Positions 35,141 to 43,666 of a stretch of DNA of 64,000 nucleotides are shown here, one piece after another. A model generated the notes under the pieces. That model made no database searches. It was not told the origin of the DNA and worked only from the letters and a program-made list of their open reading frames with translations. Origin of the DNA: Streptomyces chromofuscus. GTDB lineage: Bacteria > Actinomycetota > Actinomycetes > Streptomycetales > Streptomycetaceae. The stretch lies in assembly GCF_015160875.1 (NCBI RefSeq), contig NZ_CP063374.1:7009501-7073500 (forward strand). Reading direction: 5' to 3'. Numbering within the stretch: the stretch's first letter is position 1; every line of letters starts with the position of its first letter. The translations under genes were made by a program, and so were the position numbers.

Positions 35141-36763
35141 CTAGGCGGGATCGCCGACGGCCTCCGGCGTGGTCTCCTTCAGGGCGCCGTCCAGCAGCAG
35201 CCAGCGCGTGATCCGGATCGACTCCAGGAACGGCAGGTCGTGGCTGGCCACGATCAGCGCCCCCTCGTACGACTCCAGGGCCGTGGTGAGCTGCCGCACA
35301 CTCGCGATGTCCAGGTTGTTCGTCGGCTCGTCCAGCAACAGCAGCTGCGGCGCCGGCTCCGCCAGCATCAGCGCGGCCAGTGTCGCGCGGAAGCGCTCGC
35401 CGCCGGACAGCGTCGCCGCCCGCTGGTCGGCGCGGGCGCCCCGGAACAGGAAGCGGGCCAGCCGCGCCCGGATCCGGTTGTTGGTGGCGCCCGGCGCGAA
35501 CAGGGCGACGTTCTCGGCGACCGTCAGCCCGCCGTCGAGGACGTCCAGGCGCTGCGGCAGGAAGCGCAGCGGAACGTGCGCCGTCGCCTCGCCCGCGACC
35601 GGCGGGAGCTGTCCGGCGATGGTGCGCAGCAGCGTCGTCTTGCCCGCGCCGTTGCGCCCGACCAGCGCGATCCGCTCGGGACCGTGCACGTCGAGCCCGC
35701 CCTCGACGCGGGCCCCGTACGCCAGTTCCAGGTCCCGCACGGTGAGCACGGTCCGGCCCTGCGGTACGGCCGTGCAGGGCAGGTCGACGCGGATCTCGTC
35801 GTCGTCGCGTACCGCCTCCGCCGCCTCGTCGAGCCGCTCCCTGGCCTCGGCGAGCTTCTCCTCGTGCATGATGCGGTGCTTGCCCGCCGACTCCTGTGCC
35901 GCGCGCTTGCGCGCCCCCATCACGATCTTGGGCTCACGCTTCTGCTCGAACATCTTCTGGCCGTACCGCTTGCGGCGGGCCAGCTTGACCTGGGCGTCGG
36001 CCAGTTCGCGCTTCTGCTTGCGGAAGTCGGCCTCGGCGACCCGCACCATCCGCTCGGCCGCCTCCTGCTCGGTCGCCAGCGCTCGCTGGTACGCCGAGAA
36101 GTTGCCGCCGTACCAGGAGATCTCCCCGGAGCGCAGATCGGCGATCTGGTCCACCAGTTCGAGCAGCTCGCGGTCGTGGCTGACCACCACCATGACCCCC
36201 GGCCAGGCCGTCACGGCCGCGTACAGCCGCCTGCGCACGTACAGGTCGAGATTGTTGGTGGGCTCGTCCAGCAGCAGCACGTCCGGCCGGCGCAGCAGCA
36301 GCGCGGCCAGCCGCAGCAGGACGGACTCCCCGCCGGACACCTCGCCGATGGTGCGGTCCAGATCGACGTGGCCGAGACCGAGTTCGCCGAGGGTGGCGAG
36401 GGCACGCTCCTCGACGTCCCAGTCGTCGCCGACGGTCTCGAAGTGCTCCTCGGCCACGTCACCGGCCTCGATGGCGTGCACCGCCGCCCGCCGGGCGGCG
36501 ATCCCGAGGGCCTCGTCCACGCGCAGCGCGGTGTCCAGCGTGACGTTCTGCGGGAGGTGACCGACCTCGCCCGCGACGCGCACGGCGCCGTCGGCCGGGG
36601 CGAGGTCGCCGGCGATCAGTTTGAGCAGGGTCGACTTCCCCGATCCGTTGACGCCGACGAGGCCGGTCCGGCCGGGGCCGAAGGAGGCGTCGAGGCCGTC
36701 GAAGACGGTGGTGCCGTCGGGCCAGGCGAAGGAGAGGGACGTACAGGTGATCGACGTATGCAT
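35141..36763 (-). CDS. ABC-F ATPase, antibiotic-resistance (ARE) type
   Basis: A 540-residue cytosolic protein with two ABC cassettes and no membrane segment. Cassette 1: Walker A GVNGSGKST (about residue 38), signature SGGES, Walker B LLLDEPTNNLDL. Then a charged helical linker (about 215-310). Cassette 2: GRNGAGKTT, LSGGERFR, LLLLDEPTNNLD. ABC-F proteins enter the ribosomal E site and dislodge antibiotics. I recall the syntenic S. coelicolor gene being reported as an ARE-type factor (TiaA, tiamulin), but cannot confirm this. ATG at 36763 is behind a leader of about 230 nt with a mini-ORF and hairpins. Confidence 0.88.
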   Translation of the reverse strand: MHTSITCTSLSFAWPDGTTVFDGLDASFGPGRTGLVGVNGSGKSTLLKLIAGDLAPADGAVRVAGEVGHLPQNVTLDTALRVDEALGIAARRAAVHAIEAGDVAEEHFETVGDDWDVEERALATLGELGLGHVDLDRTIGEVSGGESVLLRLAALLLRRPDVLLLDEPTNNLDLYVRRRLYAAVTAWPGVMVVVSHDRELLELVDQIADLRSGEISWYGGNFSAYQRALATEQEAAERMVRVAEADFRKQKRELADAQVKLARRKRYGQKMFEQKREPKIVMGARKRAAQESAGKHRIMHEEKLAEARERLDEAAEAVRDDDEIRVDLPCTAVPQGRTVLTVRDLELAYGARVEGGLDVHGPERIALVGRNGAGKTTLLRTIAGQLPPVAGEATAHVPLRFLPQRLDVLDGGLTVAENVALFAPGATNNRIRARLARFLFRGARADQRAATLSGGERFRATLAALMLAEPAPQLLLLDEPTNNLDIASVRQLTTALESYEGALIVASHDLPFLESIRITRWLLLDGALKETTPEAVGDPA

Positions 36764-36919
36764 ACGGGCCTCGCGGTTGCGTGAAGGGGGCAGGGGCAAC
36801 GCGTGTCGAGACACCGGCAAGGCGGCGACCACCGCGCCGGGCCGGGGCCCAGGCTGTGGGAGAACGAGAGAAGCCCTGCTTCGCAAGGACGGCTCAACGC
36901 CGAGGTCGCACGCGGCGTG

Positions 36920-36935
36920 CACACCGGACGGTGTG
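36920..36935 (-). promoter_or_regulatory. Leader hairpin of ABC-F gene
   Basis: In the transcript, CACACC-GTCC-GGTGTG forms a 6-bp hairpin 19 nt after the mini-ORF stop. The partly overlapping GCACG-CCG-CGTGC is an alternative hairpin. Mutually exclusive hairpins after a tiny ORF fit ribosome-mediated attenuation. This is inference. Confidence 0.5.
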
Positions 36936-36953
36936 ACGCGGTGTCTCATGACC

Positions 36954-36965
36954 TCAGACGAGCAA
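36954..36965 (-). CDS. Possible 3-codon leader ORF (TTG CTC GTC TGA)
   Basis: The reading frame fMet-Leu-Val-stop begins with TTG at 36965. It is preceded by a near-perfect ribosome site, GGAGAAGG (36969-36976), at good spacing. It lies 30 nt after the predicted transcription start and about 190 nt before the ABC-F ATG. A strong ribosome site with no other gene behind it supports real use. Confidence 0.5.
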   Translation of the reverse strand: MLV

Positions 36966-37001
36966 CGTCCTTCTCCAATCGGCGGCAACAGGACGCTGAC
37001 C

Positions 37002-37030
37002 ACCGTAGGAGGGGCGCCGGGGGGTGTCAA
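37002..37030 (-). promoter_or_regulatory. Consensus promoter of ABC-F gene
   Basis: On the reverse strand TTGACA (37025-37030) and TACGGT (37002-37007) are separated by exactly 17 bp, a near-consensus HrdB-type promoter. Transcription should start near 36995. Confidence 0.75.
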
Positions 37031-37084
37031 CGGATTAACGGGCGTCCGCGTCCGGGGCTCACCGGCACGTCGCGGGAGGGCGGG

Positions 37085-37501
37085 TCAGCAGGCGTCCCGC
37101 ATCAGTTCCGCCACGTCGTGGTCCAGATCCAGATGGGCGTGCTCCAGGCCCTCGGGCACCAGCGCGCGCGTCGCCTGCAGGAAGCGGCGCAGCTCGCCGG
37201 AGCGGACGTGCACGACGGCGATGCCCTCGGGGGCGTGGAACTCCAGCACGGTGCGGTCGTAGCCGTACGGCCGCACGCGCACGTCACCGTGGCCCTCGGG
37301 TCCCTGCAGGCCGGCCGCCAGCAGCTCGCGCGAGAACGTCCAGCAGACCTCCTCGTCCTCCAGCGTGGCCTGGGCGGGGAACGTCATGCGGATCGCGAAC
37401 GGATCGGCCAGGTCGTAGCCGAGCGTCGCGGGGATGCTCTGCATCCGCGGGGCGGCGGCGACGAGGCGCGCCTCGACCGGCTGCTCGATGACGGTGGACA
37501 T
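37085..37501 (-). CDS. ssgD: SsgA-like sporulation/cell-wall protein
   Basis: A 138-residue SALP. These actinomycete proteins steer septum and spore-wall formation. The family core is seen: LGYDLADPFAIRMTF, VCWTFSRELLAAGL and GDVRVRP (about residues 27-78). The locus matches ssgD (SCO6722) of S. coelicolor from memory. ATG at 37501 follows AAGGGAG. It lies upstream of the ABC-F promoter on the same strand but has its own transcription end unclear. Confidence 0.88.
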   Translation of the reverse strand: MSTVIEQPVEARLVAAAPRMQSIPATLGYDLADPFAIRMTFPAQATLEDEEVCWTFSRELLAAGLQGPEGHGDVRVRPYGYDRTVLEFHAPEGIAVVHVRSGELRRFLQATRALVPEGLEHAHLDLDHDVAELMRDAC

Positions 37502-37709
37502 CGCCTTGCTCCCTTGTGACGGCCGGACGGACTGCCGGCGACGAGGCCGGGCACTGGGTGAGACGACGGAATCGGCGCATCCGTGCACCCGCGCGCGCAG
37601 TGACCTCCGTCACCGTGCGCCCGTCCGGAGAGCTGACCGCGCCCGGATCGCGGTACGCGCCCACGATGGGGGGTACTCGTTCGCCCGAGGTGAGAGGAAG
37701 TGAGCGGAC

Positions 37710-38033
37710 ATGCCAAGCGGTTCGAGCCCCAAGCGGGAACGGCAGTACGAGCACATCAAGAAGAGTGCTCAGGAGCGGGGCGAGAGCACGGGGCGCGCCA
37801 AGGAGATCGCGGCGCGCACGGTGAACAAGGAGCGCGCCCGCTCCGGCGAGTCGAAGACGGCGAGCCGTTCGTCCACCCAGGACATGCCGTCCGGCAAGCG
37901 GGGCGGCCAGCGGTCCGGCAAGGGGTCGCAGGGCCCCACCTACGACCAGTTGTACGAGGAGGCCAAGCGGCGCAACATCCATGGCCGTTCGGACATGAAC
38001 AAGCAGCAGCTGCAGCAGGCGCTCGGCAAGTGA
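37710..38033 (+). CDS. Small basic protein with Rho-N/SAP-like C-terminus
   Basis: A 107-residue, highly charged protein. The first 75 residues are low-complexity (Lys, Arg, Glu, Gly, Ser) and probably disordered. Residues 77-106 (PTYDQLYEEAKRRNIHGRSD and following) look like a Rho-N or SAP helical motif that binds nucleic acid. Related proteins in Streptomyces are often called plasmid stabilisation protein without proof. ATG at 37710. Divergent from ssgD. Confidence 0.75.
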   Translation: MPSGSSPKRERQYEHIKKSAQERGESTGRAKEIAARTVNKERARSGESKTASRSSTQDMPSGKRGGQRSGKGSQGPTYDQLYEEAKRRNIHGRSDMNKQQLQQALGK

Positions 38034-38091
38034 GCCGGTCCCGGCCGGCCCGCCCGGGCCGGCCGCCCGGGACCGTACCCTCGACCTCACC

Positions 38092-38787
38092 ATGACGACG
38101 ACGGTACGCATTCCCGAAAGCTGGCCCACGACAGAGGACGAGGCCCGCGCGATCCAGGACGAGTTGCGCCCGCGGGTGGTGCTGGACGAGCCCGGGCCGC
38201 CGCCCGGCACGGGCCACGTCACCGGCGTCGACGTCGCCTACGACGACGAGCGTGATGTGGTGGCCGCCGCGGCCGTCGTGCTGGACGCCGCGACCCTGGA
38301 CGTCGTCGCGGCCTCCACCGCCGTCGGGCGGATCTCCTTCCCGTACGTGCCCGGCCTGCTCGCCTTCCGGGAGATCCCCACCGTCCTGGCCGCCCTCGCC
38401 GACCTGCCCTGCCCGCCCGGCCTGGTGGTGTGCGACGGCTACGGCCTCGCCCACCCGGTCCGCTTCGGGCTCGCCAGTCACCTCGGCGTCCTCACCGGCC
38501 TGCCCACGATCGGCGTCGCCAAGAACCCGTTCACCTTCACGTACGCCGACCCGGCCCCCGCGCGCGGGTCGTCGTCCCCGCTGCTGGCGGGCGACGAGGA
38601 GGTCGGCCGCGCGCTGCGCACCCAGCAGGGCGTCAAGCCGGTCTACGTGTCCGTCGGGCACCGCGTCGACCTGGACACGGCCTGCGCCCACGTCCTGCGC
38701 CTGACCCCGCGCTACCGCCTGCCGGAGTCGACCCGCCTCGCCGACGCCCGATGCCGCCGCGCCCTGCGGGAGGCCCCCGGCGGCTGA
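38092..38787 (+). CDS. nfi: Endonuclease V
   Basis: A 231-residue DNA repair nuclease that cuts near deoxyinosine. Catalytic residues by motif: Asp47 (GVDVAY), Glu94 (FREIP), Asp115 (VCDGYGLAHP). The GVAKNPF segment is also family-typical. It lies 58 bp behind the small basic protein gene and may be cotranscribed with it. Confidence 0.93.
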   Translation: MTTTVRIPESWPTTEDEARAIQDELRPRVVLDEPGPPPGTGHVTGVDVAYDDERDVVAAAAVVLDAATLDVVAASTAVGRISFPYVPGLLAFREIPTVLAALADLPCPPGLVVCDGYGLAHPVRFGLASHLGVLTGLPTIGVAKNPFTFTYADPAPARGSSSPLLAGDEEVGRALRTQQGVKPVYVSVGHRVDLDTACAHVLRLTPRYRLPESTRLADARCRRALREAPGG

Positions 38788-39265
38788 GGCGGGGAGTGCT
38801 TACGGCGTACTTCTGAGGAGGCGGGTTTCCGGGCGGCCCCGCCCGGGTCGCGGCCCGGTCGGCTCCCGTCCCGCGCGAGCGACGCCGCCTGGGTGGTCAT
38901 CTCGTCCGCGCGCTGTTCCAACGCCGCCCGCGGCAGTCCGGCCGGGGCCTCGGGGCGGCCTTCCTGCCGGACGCGGCGGTCGGGCGCTGCCTGTTCGATC
39001 CGGCGGTCGCCCGACCGCCGGGCACGCGCGCGTGGTGGCTGTCCGTTCGCCTTCGCCGCGGGCGCCCACGGTTGCGCCGGAGCGTGCGTGAGGCAGCGGG
39101 CGTGCCGGTCGAGGCCTCCTGAGGACGCGCGCGTGCGGGGCGAGGGCCTCTCTGAATACGGCGCCGGTCGGCCGGGCCTCCTGAGTACGCGCGAGTGCCG
39201 GCCGCAGGCCGTCTGAGTATCCGTACGGATGCCGGTGTGCCGGCGTGATCGGCAGCCTGGGGCAC
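38788..39265 (+). other. Gene-poor stretch with possible gene relic
   Basis: About 480 bp without an intact gene. One frame ending at the TGA at 39120-39122 reads as plausible protein (GGHLVRALF, then RAWWLSVRLRRGRPRL) but has no start, so it may be the tail of a lost gene. The last 120 bp hold the phased motif array listed separately. Confidence 0.35.
39119..39230. promoter_or_regulatory. Phased CTGAGTACGCG motif array
   Basis: Four related motifs occur at 39119 (CTGAGGACGCGCG), 39152 (CTGAATACGGCG), 39181 (CTGAGTACGCGCG) and 39213 (CTGAGTATCCGTAC), that is every 29-33 bp, close to three turns of the helix. The last merges with a perfect palindrome, ATCCGTACGGAT (39219-39230). It ends 36 bp before the 48-residue gene and is probably its control region. 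Confidence 0.5.
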
Positions 39266-39412
39266 ATGACGACGCACCGTGCCCAGGAGCCCCTCGCCCG
39301 TCCCGGCCGCCCCGTCGGGCGTTCCGTGACGTTCGCGCTCGTGCCGGCCGTCCTGGCCGGTCTCGGCTGGCTCGGCGGGATGATCTACACCCTGGCCGAG
39401 TGGTCGATGTAG
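39266..39412 (+). CDS. 48-residue single-pass membrane protein
   Basis: A very short ORF, MTTHRAQEPL to TLAEWSM. The first 20 residues are polar and basic, then one transmembrane helix (about 21-43: VTFALVPAVLAGLGWLGGM), and a short conserved-looking tail IYTLAEWS. Codon use is typical for the genome. It resembles small morphogenesis-type membrane proteins annotated in Streptomyces, but I cannot confirm the family. The motif array upstream supports a real regulated gene. Confidence 0.65.
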   Translation: MTTHRAQEPLARPGRPVGRSVTFALVPAVLAGLGWLGGMIYTLAEWSM

Positions 39413-39422
39413 CGGGCCGGGA

Positions 39423-40601
39423 CTACCGGGTCGCCGCCACCCGGAACGTGATCCCCGCACCGCGCAGCCGCTCCAGCAGCGCGTCGCCCATCGCCACCGC
39501 CGTGGTGACCTGCCCGGCGGTCGGCGGAAGCTCGTCGAAGGCCAGGGACAGCGCACCCTCGGCGAACATCTTCGCCGTCTCGCCGTACCCGGGGTCGCCG
39601 CCCGCGACTTCGGTGAACACCTTCCGGCCGCCGCCCTCGCCCACGAAGCGCACGGAGAACCAGCTCCTCGCCCGCTTCTCGGCGCTCGGCCCCCGACCGG
39701 GCTTGAGCCGGTCGGACAACCAGCGCCGCGCGGGCGGCACTTGGGCGGCCGCCACGACCGCGCCCAGCGCCGCGACCCCGCCCACCGCGACCGGCAGACG
39801 CCGCACCGCGGCGTAGTGCCGGTAGCGGAAGTCGGGCCCGTACCGCTCCAGCGCCTTCGCCGAGCGGCGCACGATCTGCGGGTCGATGGTCGGCAGCGGC
39901 AGCGCCCAGGCGCGCACCTCGGGGACGAACCGCGGTGCCCCGTTCGGCGTCGTCGCCCGCCGCCCCACCAGCCGCGGCTCGTGCCGGTGCCGCTCCCGCG
40001 CGGCGGCGGCCATCTGCCGGGGCCGGGCGAACTGGTTCAGCGCGGAGGCGAACGTCCCGCCCGAGAAGGTCGCGTCGACGGTCACGAACCCGTCCACCGT
40101 CAGCGGCACGCCCTGGGGCAGCTGCTGGACGGTGTAGTACACGCCCAGGTCGTGCGGCACCGAGTCGAACCCGCAGGCGTGCACCAGCCGGGCGCCAGTC
40201 TCCCGCGCGCGTGCGTCGTGCCGGACGAACATCAGGTCGACGAACTCGGGTTCACCCGACAGGTCCAGGTAGTCCGTGCCCAGGTCCGCGCAGGCGGCCA
40301 CGAGTTCCTCGCCGTACGTCACGTAGGGGCCCACCGTCGTGGCGACCACCCGCGCCTGCTCGGCGAGCCGGCGCAGCGACGCCGGCTCGGTCACGTCGGC
40401 CCGCAGCACCCCCACCTCCGTGCCCCCCCGGGCCTGCTCGCGCAGCCGCGCCAGCTCCAGTTCGCTCCGCCCGGCGACGGCCCAGCGCAGGTCCTTCGGG
40501 GCGTGCGCGGCGAGGTACTCGGCCGTCAGCCGCCCGACGAAGCCCGTGGCTCCGAAGAGCACGATGTCGTACGGACGGTCCGCCCTGTCACGCTTGCTCA
40601 T
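39423..40601 (-). CDS. Saccharopine-dehydrogenase-like oxidoreductase
   Basis: A 392-residue protein. The N-terminus is a Rossmann fold (VLFGATGFVGRLTAEYLA, residues 14-31), with VGPYVTYGEELV and CADLGTDYLDLSGEPEF typical of saccharopine dehydrogenase/trans-acting enoyl reductase relatives. A hydrophobic segment lies near 273-290. Actinobacterial members act in lipid pathways, but no substrate can be given. ATG at 40601. It converges on the 48-residue gene with a 10-bp gap. Confidence 0.82.
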   Translation of the reverse strand: MSKRDRADRPYDIVLFGATGFVGRLTAEYLAAHAPKDLRWAVAGRSELELARLREQARGGTEVGVLRADVTEPASLRRLAEQARVVATTVGPYVTYGEELVAACADLGTDYLDLSGEPEFVDLMFVRHDARARETGARLVHACGFDSVPHDLGVYYTVQQLPQGVPLTVDGFVTVDATFSGGTFASALNQFARPRQMAAAARERHRHEPRLVGRRATTPNGAPRFVPEVRAWALPLPTIDPQIVRRSAKALERYGPDFRYRHYAAVRRLPVAVGGVAALGAVVAAAQVPPARRWLSDRLKPGRGPSAEKRARSWFSVRFVGEGGGRKVFTEVAGGDPGYGETAKMFAEGALSLAFDELPPTAGQVTTAVAMGDALLERLRGAGITFRVAATR

Positions 40602-40692
40602 GGCACCCCTCGATTCCGCAGCCCGCGCCGCTGTCGGTGGCTGAGGCTAGCGTGAGCAGTGCGGAGCCCGACGACGAGCCCGGAGGTGGCCG

Positions 40693-41073
40693 GTGGCCGT
40701 ACCCAGGAACGCCCTGAAGAAGTGGGAGAAAGTGCGCGACTTCGCGCTCGGACTGCCCGGCGCCACCGAGGAGTTCCCCTGGGGCGACTCCGTCGCCAAG
40801 GTGAACAAGAAGGTGTTCGTCTTCCTCGGCGTCGACGACGGCAGCTACCCGCTGGGCGTCACCGTCAAGCTCAAGGACGACATCACCCATGCCCACGCCA
40901 TGACCGCACCCGGCGCCGAGCCCGCCGGTTACGGCCTGGGCCGGTCCGGCTGGGTCAGCATCCCGCTGGAGCCGAAGGACGCCCCGACAACGGACCTCCT
41001 GTGCGACTGGGTGGAGGACAGCTACCGCGTCATCGCCCCCAAACGCCTGATCGCGGAGCTGGACGAGCGCTGA
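40693..41073 (+). CDS. MmcQ/YjbR family protein
   Basis: A 126-residue protein of the MmcQ/YjbR fold, a small DNA-binding-like domain of unknown exact function. Seen: LGLPGATEEFPWGD (residues 19-32), KVFVFLG, and GLGRSGWVSIPL with a C-terminal WVEDSYRVIAPKRL. GTG at 40693 has GGAGG upstream. Divergent from the saccharopine-dehydrogenase-like gene. Confidence 0.85.
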   Translation: MAVPRNALKKWEKVRDFALGLPGATEEFPWGDSVAKVNKKVFVFLGVDDGSYPLGVTVKLKDDITHAHAMTAPGAEPAGYGLGRSGWVSIPLEPKDAPTTDLLCDWVEDSYRVIAPKRLIAELDER

Positions 41074-41179
41074 CGCCGCTCTGGCGTGGTGGTACGGCCC
41101 TCCGCCTGGCACCCTGGATGTCTAAGCGCTTGCTCGTCCAGGCCTTGTGCCCCCTGGGGCACGTTCTTACCATCACCGG

Positions 41180-41200
41180 TGTTACATCAGTTGTGTCACA
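41180..41200. promoter_or_regulatory. MerR operator, CoA-transferase promoter
   Basis: TGTTACA and TGTCACA are separated by the 7-bp core TCAGTTG. The same layout with core CCAGTTG occurs at 46559-46579 before the MerR gene of this cluster. It ends 13 bp before the ATG of the CoA transferase gene. Binding by that MerR protein is inferred. Confidence 0.7.
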
Positions 41201-41213
41201 GCTAGGGGGCTGG

Positions 41214-42422
41214 ATGACCACGGCAACGACGCCGCCACCGCACGGCCCGCTCACCGGCGTGCGCGTGGTCGAGCTGGCCGGCATCGGCCCCGGCCCCTTC
41301 GCCGCCATGCTCCTCGCCGACCTCGGCGCCGACGTCGTCCGCGTGGACCGTCCCGGCGGCGCGGGCCTGGCCATCGACCCCGACTACGACCTCACCAACC
41401 GCAACAAGCGCTCGGTGATCGTCGACCTCAAGTCCCCGGACGGCCCCACCCGCGTCCTGGACCTCGCGGCGCGCGCCGACGTCCTGATCGAGGGGTACCG
41501 CCCCGGCGTCGCCGAGCGCCTCGGCGTCGGCCCCGAGGCCTGCCACGCCCGCAACCCCGCCCTCGTGTACGGGCGGATGACCGGCTGGGGCCAGGAGGGC
41601 CCGCTGGCCCACCGCGCCGGACACGACATCGCCTACATCGCGCCGACCGGCACCCTCGGCATGATCGGCCGCCCCGACGAGGCCCCGGCCGTCCCCGCCA
41701 ACCTGGTCGGCGACTACGCGGGCGGCTCCCTGTACCTCGTCGTCGGCGTCCTCGCCGCCCTCCACCACGCCCGCGCCACGGGCGCCGGGCAGGTCGTCGA
41801 TGCCGCCATCGTCGACGGCGCCGCCCACCTCGCCGCGATGATCCACGGCATGCTCGCCGCCGGCGGCTGGCAGGACCGGCGCGGCGCCAACCTCCTCGAC
41901 GGCGGCTGCCCGTTCTACGGGACGTACCAGACCGCCGACGGCGGGTACATGGCGGTGGGCGCGCTGGAGCAGCAGTTCTACGACGAGTTCGTGCGGGTGC
42001 TCGGCATCGCCGACGAGGCTCCGGCCCGTCAGGATGTCACCCGCTGGGGGGAACTGCGCGAGGCCGTCGCCGCCCGCTTCAAGACCCGAACGAGGGACGA
42101 GTGGACGGCCCTCTTCGAGGGCACCGACTCCTGCGTGGCGCCGGTGCTGTCGCTGCGCGAGGCCCCGCACCACCCGCACCTCGCCGCGCGCGGCACCTTC
42201 ACCGACCACGGCGGCATCACCCAGCCCGCCCCCGCACCCCGCTTCTCCGCCACCCCGACCGCCGTGCGCACCGGCCCGTCCAGGCCCGGCGCCGACACCG
42301 CGGACGTGGCCCGCGACTGGGACGTGCCGGGACTGATGCCAGGCGGGCCGGCGCCGTCCCCGGCCCCCTCGAAAGCCTCTCAAGCCCTCTCGACAGCCCC
42401 TCACCGAAAGGCCCCCCAGTGA
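41214..42422 (+). CDS. CaiB/BaiF CoA-transferase (methylacyl-CoA racemase-like)
   Basis: A 402-residue family III CoA-transferase fold protein, most like alpha-methylacyl-CoA racemase: VVELAGIGPGPFAAMLLADLGADVVRVDRP near the start, YRMTGWGQEGP-type segment (YGRMTGWGQEGPLA), AGHDIAYIAPTG with the His-Asp pair (His126/Asp127 region) and the final AP..PRFS segment. It inverts 2-methylacyl-CoA before beta-oxidation. First gene of the fad operon. Its stop overlaps the thiolase GTG (GTGA). The tail of about 25 Ser/Pro/Ala residues is low complexity. Confidence 0.9.
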   Translation: MTTATTPPPHGPLTGVRVVELAGIGPGPFAAMLLADLGADVVRVDRPGGAGLAIDPDYDLTNRNKRSVIVDLKSPDGPTRVLDLAARADVLIEGYRPGVAERLGVGPEACHARNPALVYGRMTGWGQEGPLAHRAGHDIAYIAPTGTLGMIGRPDEAPAVPANLVGDYAGGSLYLVVGVLAALHHARATGAGQVVDAAIVDGAAHLAAMIHGMLAAGGWQDRRGANLLDGGCPFYGTYQTADGGYMAVGALEQQFYDEFVRVLGIADEAPARQDVTRWGELREAVAARFKTRTRDEWTALFEGTDSCVAPVLSLREAPHHPHLAARGTFTDHGGITQPAPAPRFSATPTAVRTGPSRPGADTADVARDWDVPGLMPGGPAPSPAPSKASQALSTAPHRKAPQ

Positions 42423-43633
42423 CCACCGATGCGTATGTGTACGACGCGATCCGCACCCCGCGCGGACGGGGCAAGGCGAACGGCGCCCTGCACGGCACCA
42501 AGCCCATCGACCTCGTCGTCGGCCTCATCCACGAGCTCCGCGACCGGTTCCCGGGCCTCGACCCCGCCGCCATCGACGACATCGTGCTCGGTGTCGTCGG
42601 CCCCGTCGGCGACCAGGGCTCCGACATCGCCCGGATCGCCGCCGTCGCCGCCGGGCTGCCGGACACGGTGGCGGGCGTGCAGGAGAACCGCTTCTGTGCG
42701 TCCGGCCTGGAGGCCGTCAACATGGCCGCGATGAAGGTCCGTTCCGGCTGGGAGGACCTCGTCCTCGCGGGCGGCGTGGAGTCGATGTCCCGGGTGCCGA
42801 TGGCCTCGGACGGCGGCGCCTGGTTCAACGACCCGATGACCAACCTCGCGGTCAACTTCGTCCCGCAGGGCATCGGCGCCGACCTGATCGCCACCATCGA
42901 GGGCTTCTCCCGCCGCGACGTCGACGAGTACGCGGCGCTGTCGCAGGAGCGGGCGGCGACGGCCTGGAAGGAGGGCCGCTTCGAGCGCTCGGTCGTGCCG
43001 GTGAGGGACCGCAGCGGCCTGGTCGTCCTCGACCACGACGAGCACATGCGTCCCGGCACCACCGCCGACTCGCTCGCCAAGCTCAAGCCCTCGTTCGCGG
43101 ACATCGGCGACCTCGGCGGCTTCGACGCCGTGGCGCTGCAGAAGTACCACTGGGTCGAGAAGATCGACCACGTCCACCACGCGGGCAACTCCTCCGGCAT
43201 CGTCGACGGCGCAGCCCTCGTCGCGGTCGGCTCCCGGGAGGTGGGGGAGCGCCACGGCCTCACCCCGCGCGCGCGGATCGTCTCCGTCGCGGTCTCCGGC
43301 TCCGAGCCCACCATCATGCTCACCGGCCCCGCCCCCGCCACCCGCAAGGCGCTCGCCAAGGCCGGGCTCACCATCGACGACATCGACCTCGTCGAGATCA
43401 ACGAGGCGTTCGCCGCGGTCGTCCTGCGCTTCGTGAAGGACATGGGCCTGTCCCTGGACAAGGTCAACGTCAACGGCGGCGCCATCGCCCTCGGCCACCC
43501 GCTCGGCGCCACCGGCGCGATGATCCTCGGCACCCTCGTCGACGAACTGGAGCGCCAGGACAAGCGGTTCGGCCTCGCCACGCTGTGCGTCGGCGGCGGC
43601 ATGGGCATCGCCACCATCGTCGAGCGCGTCTGA
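42419..43633 (+). CDS. fadA: Acetyl-CoA acyltransferase (thiolase)
   Basis: A 404-residue beta-ketothiolase of fatty-acid oxidation. Cys93 (NRFCASG) is the nucleophile; NEAFAA, GHPLGATGA and CVGGGMG carry the remaining active-site residues. GTG at 42419 overlaps the preceding stop. Its position in front of a FadB-type gene supports general beta-oxidation, unlike pcaF in this window. Confidence 0.93.
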   Translation: MTTDAYVYDAIRTPRGRGKANGALHGTKPIDLVVGLIHELRDRFPGLDPAAIDDIVLGVVGPVGDQGSDIARIAAVAAGLPDTVAGVQENRFCASGLEAVNMAAMKVRSGWEDLVLAGGVESMSRVPMASDGGAWFNDPMTNLAVNFVPQGIGADLIATIEGFSRRDVDEYAALSQERAATAWKEGRFERSVVPVRDRSGLVVLDHDEHMRPGTTADSLAKLKPSFADIGDLGGFDAVALQKYHWVEKIDHVHHAGNSSGIVDGAALVAVGSREVGERHGLTPRARIVSVAVSGSEPTIMLTGPAPATRKALAKAGLTIDDIDLVEINEAFAAVVLRFVKDMGLSLDKVNVNGGAIALGHPLGATGAMILGTLVDELERQDKRFGLATLCVGGGMGIATIVERV

Positions 43634-43666
43634 CCGGCCCGTCCCAGATCCCGATACGGAGAAGCA

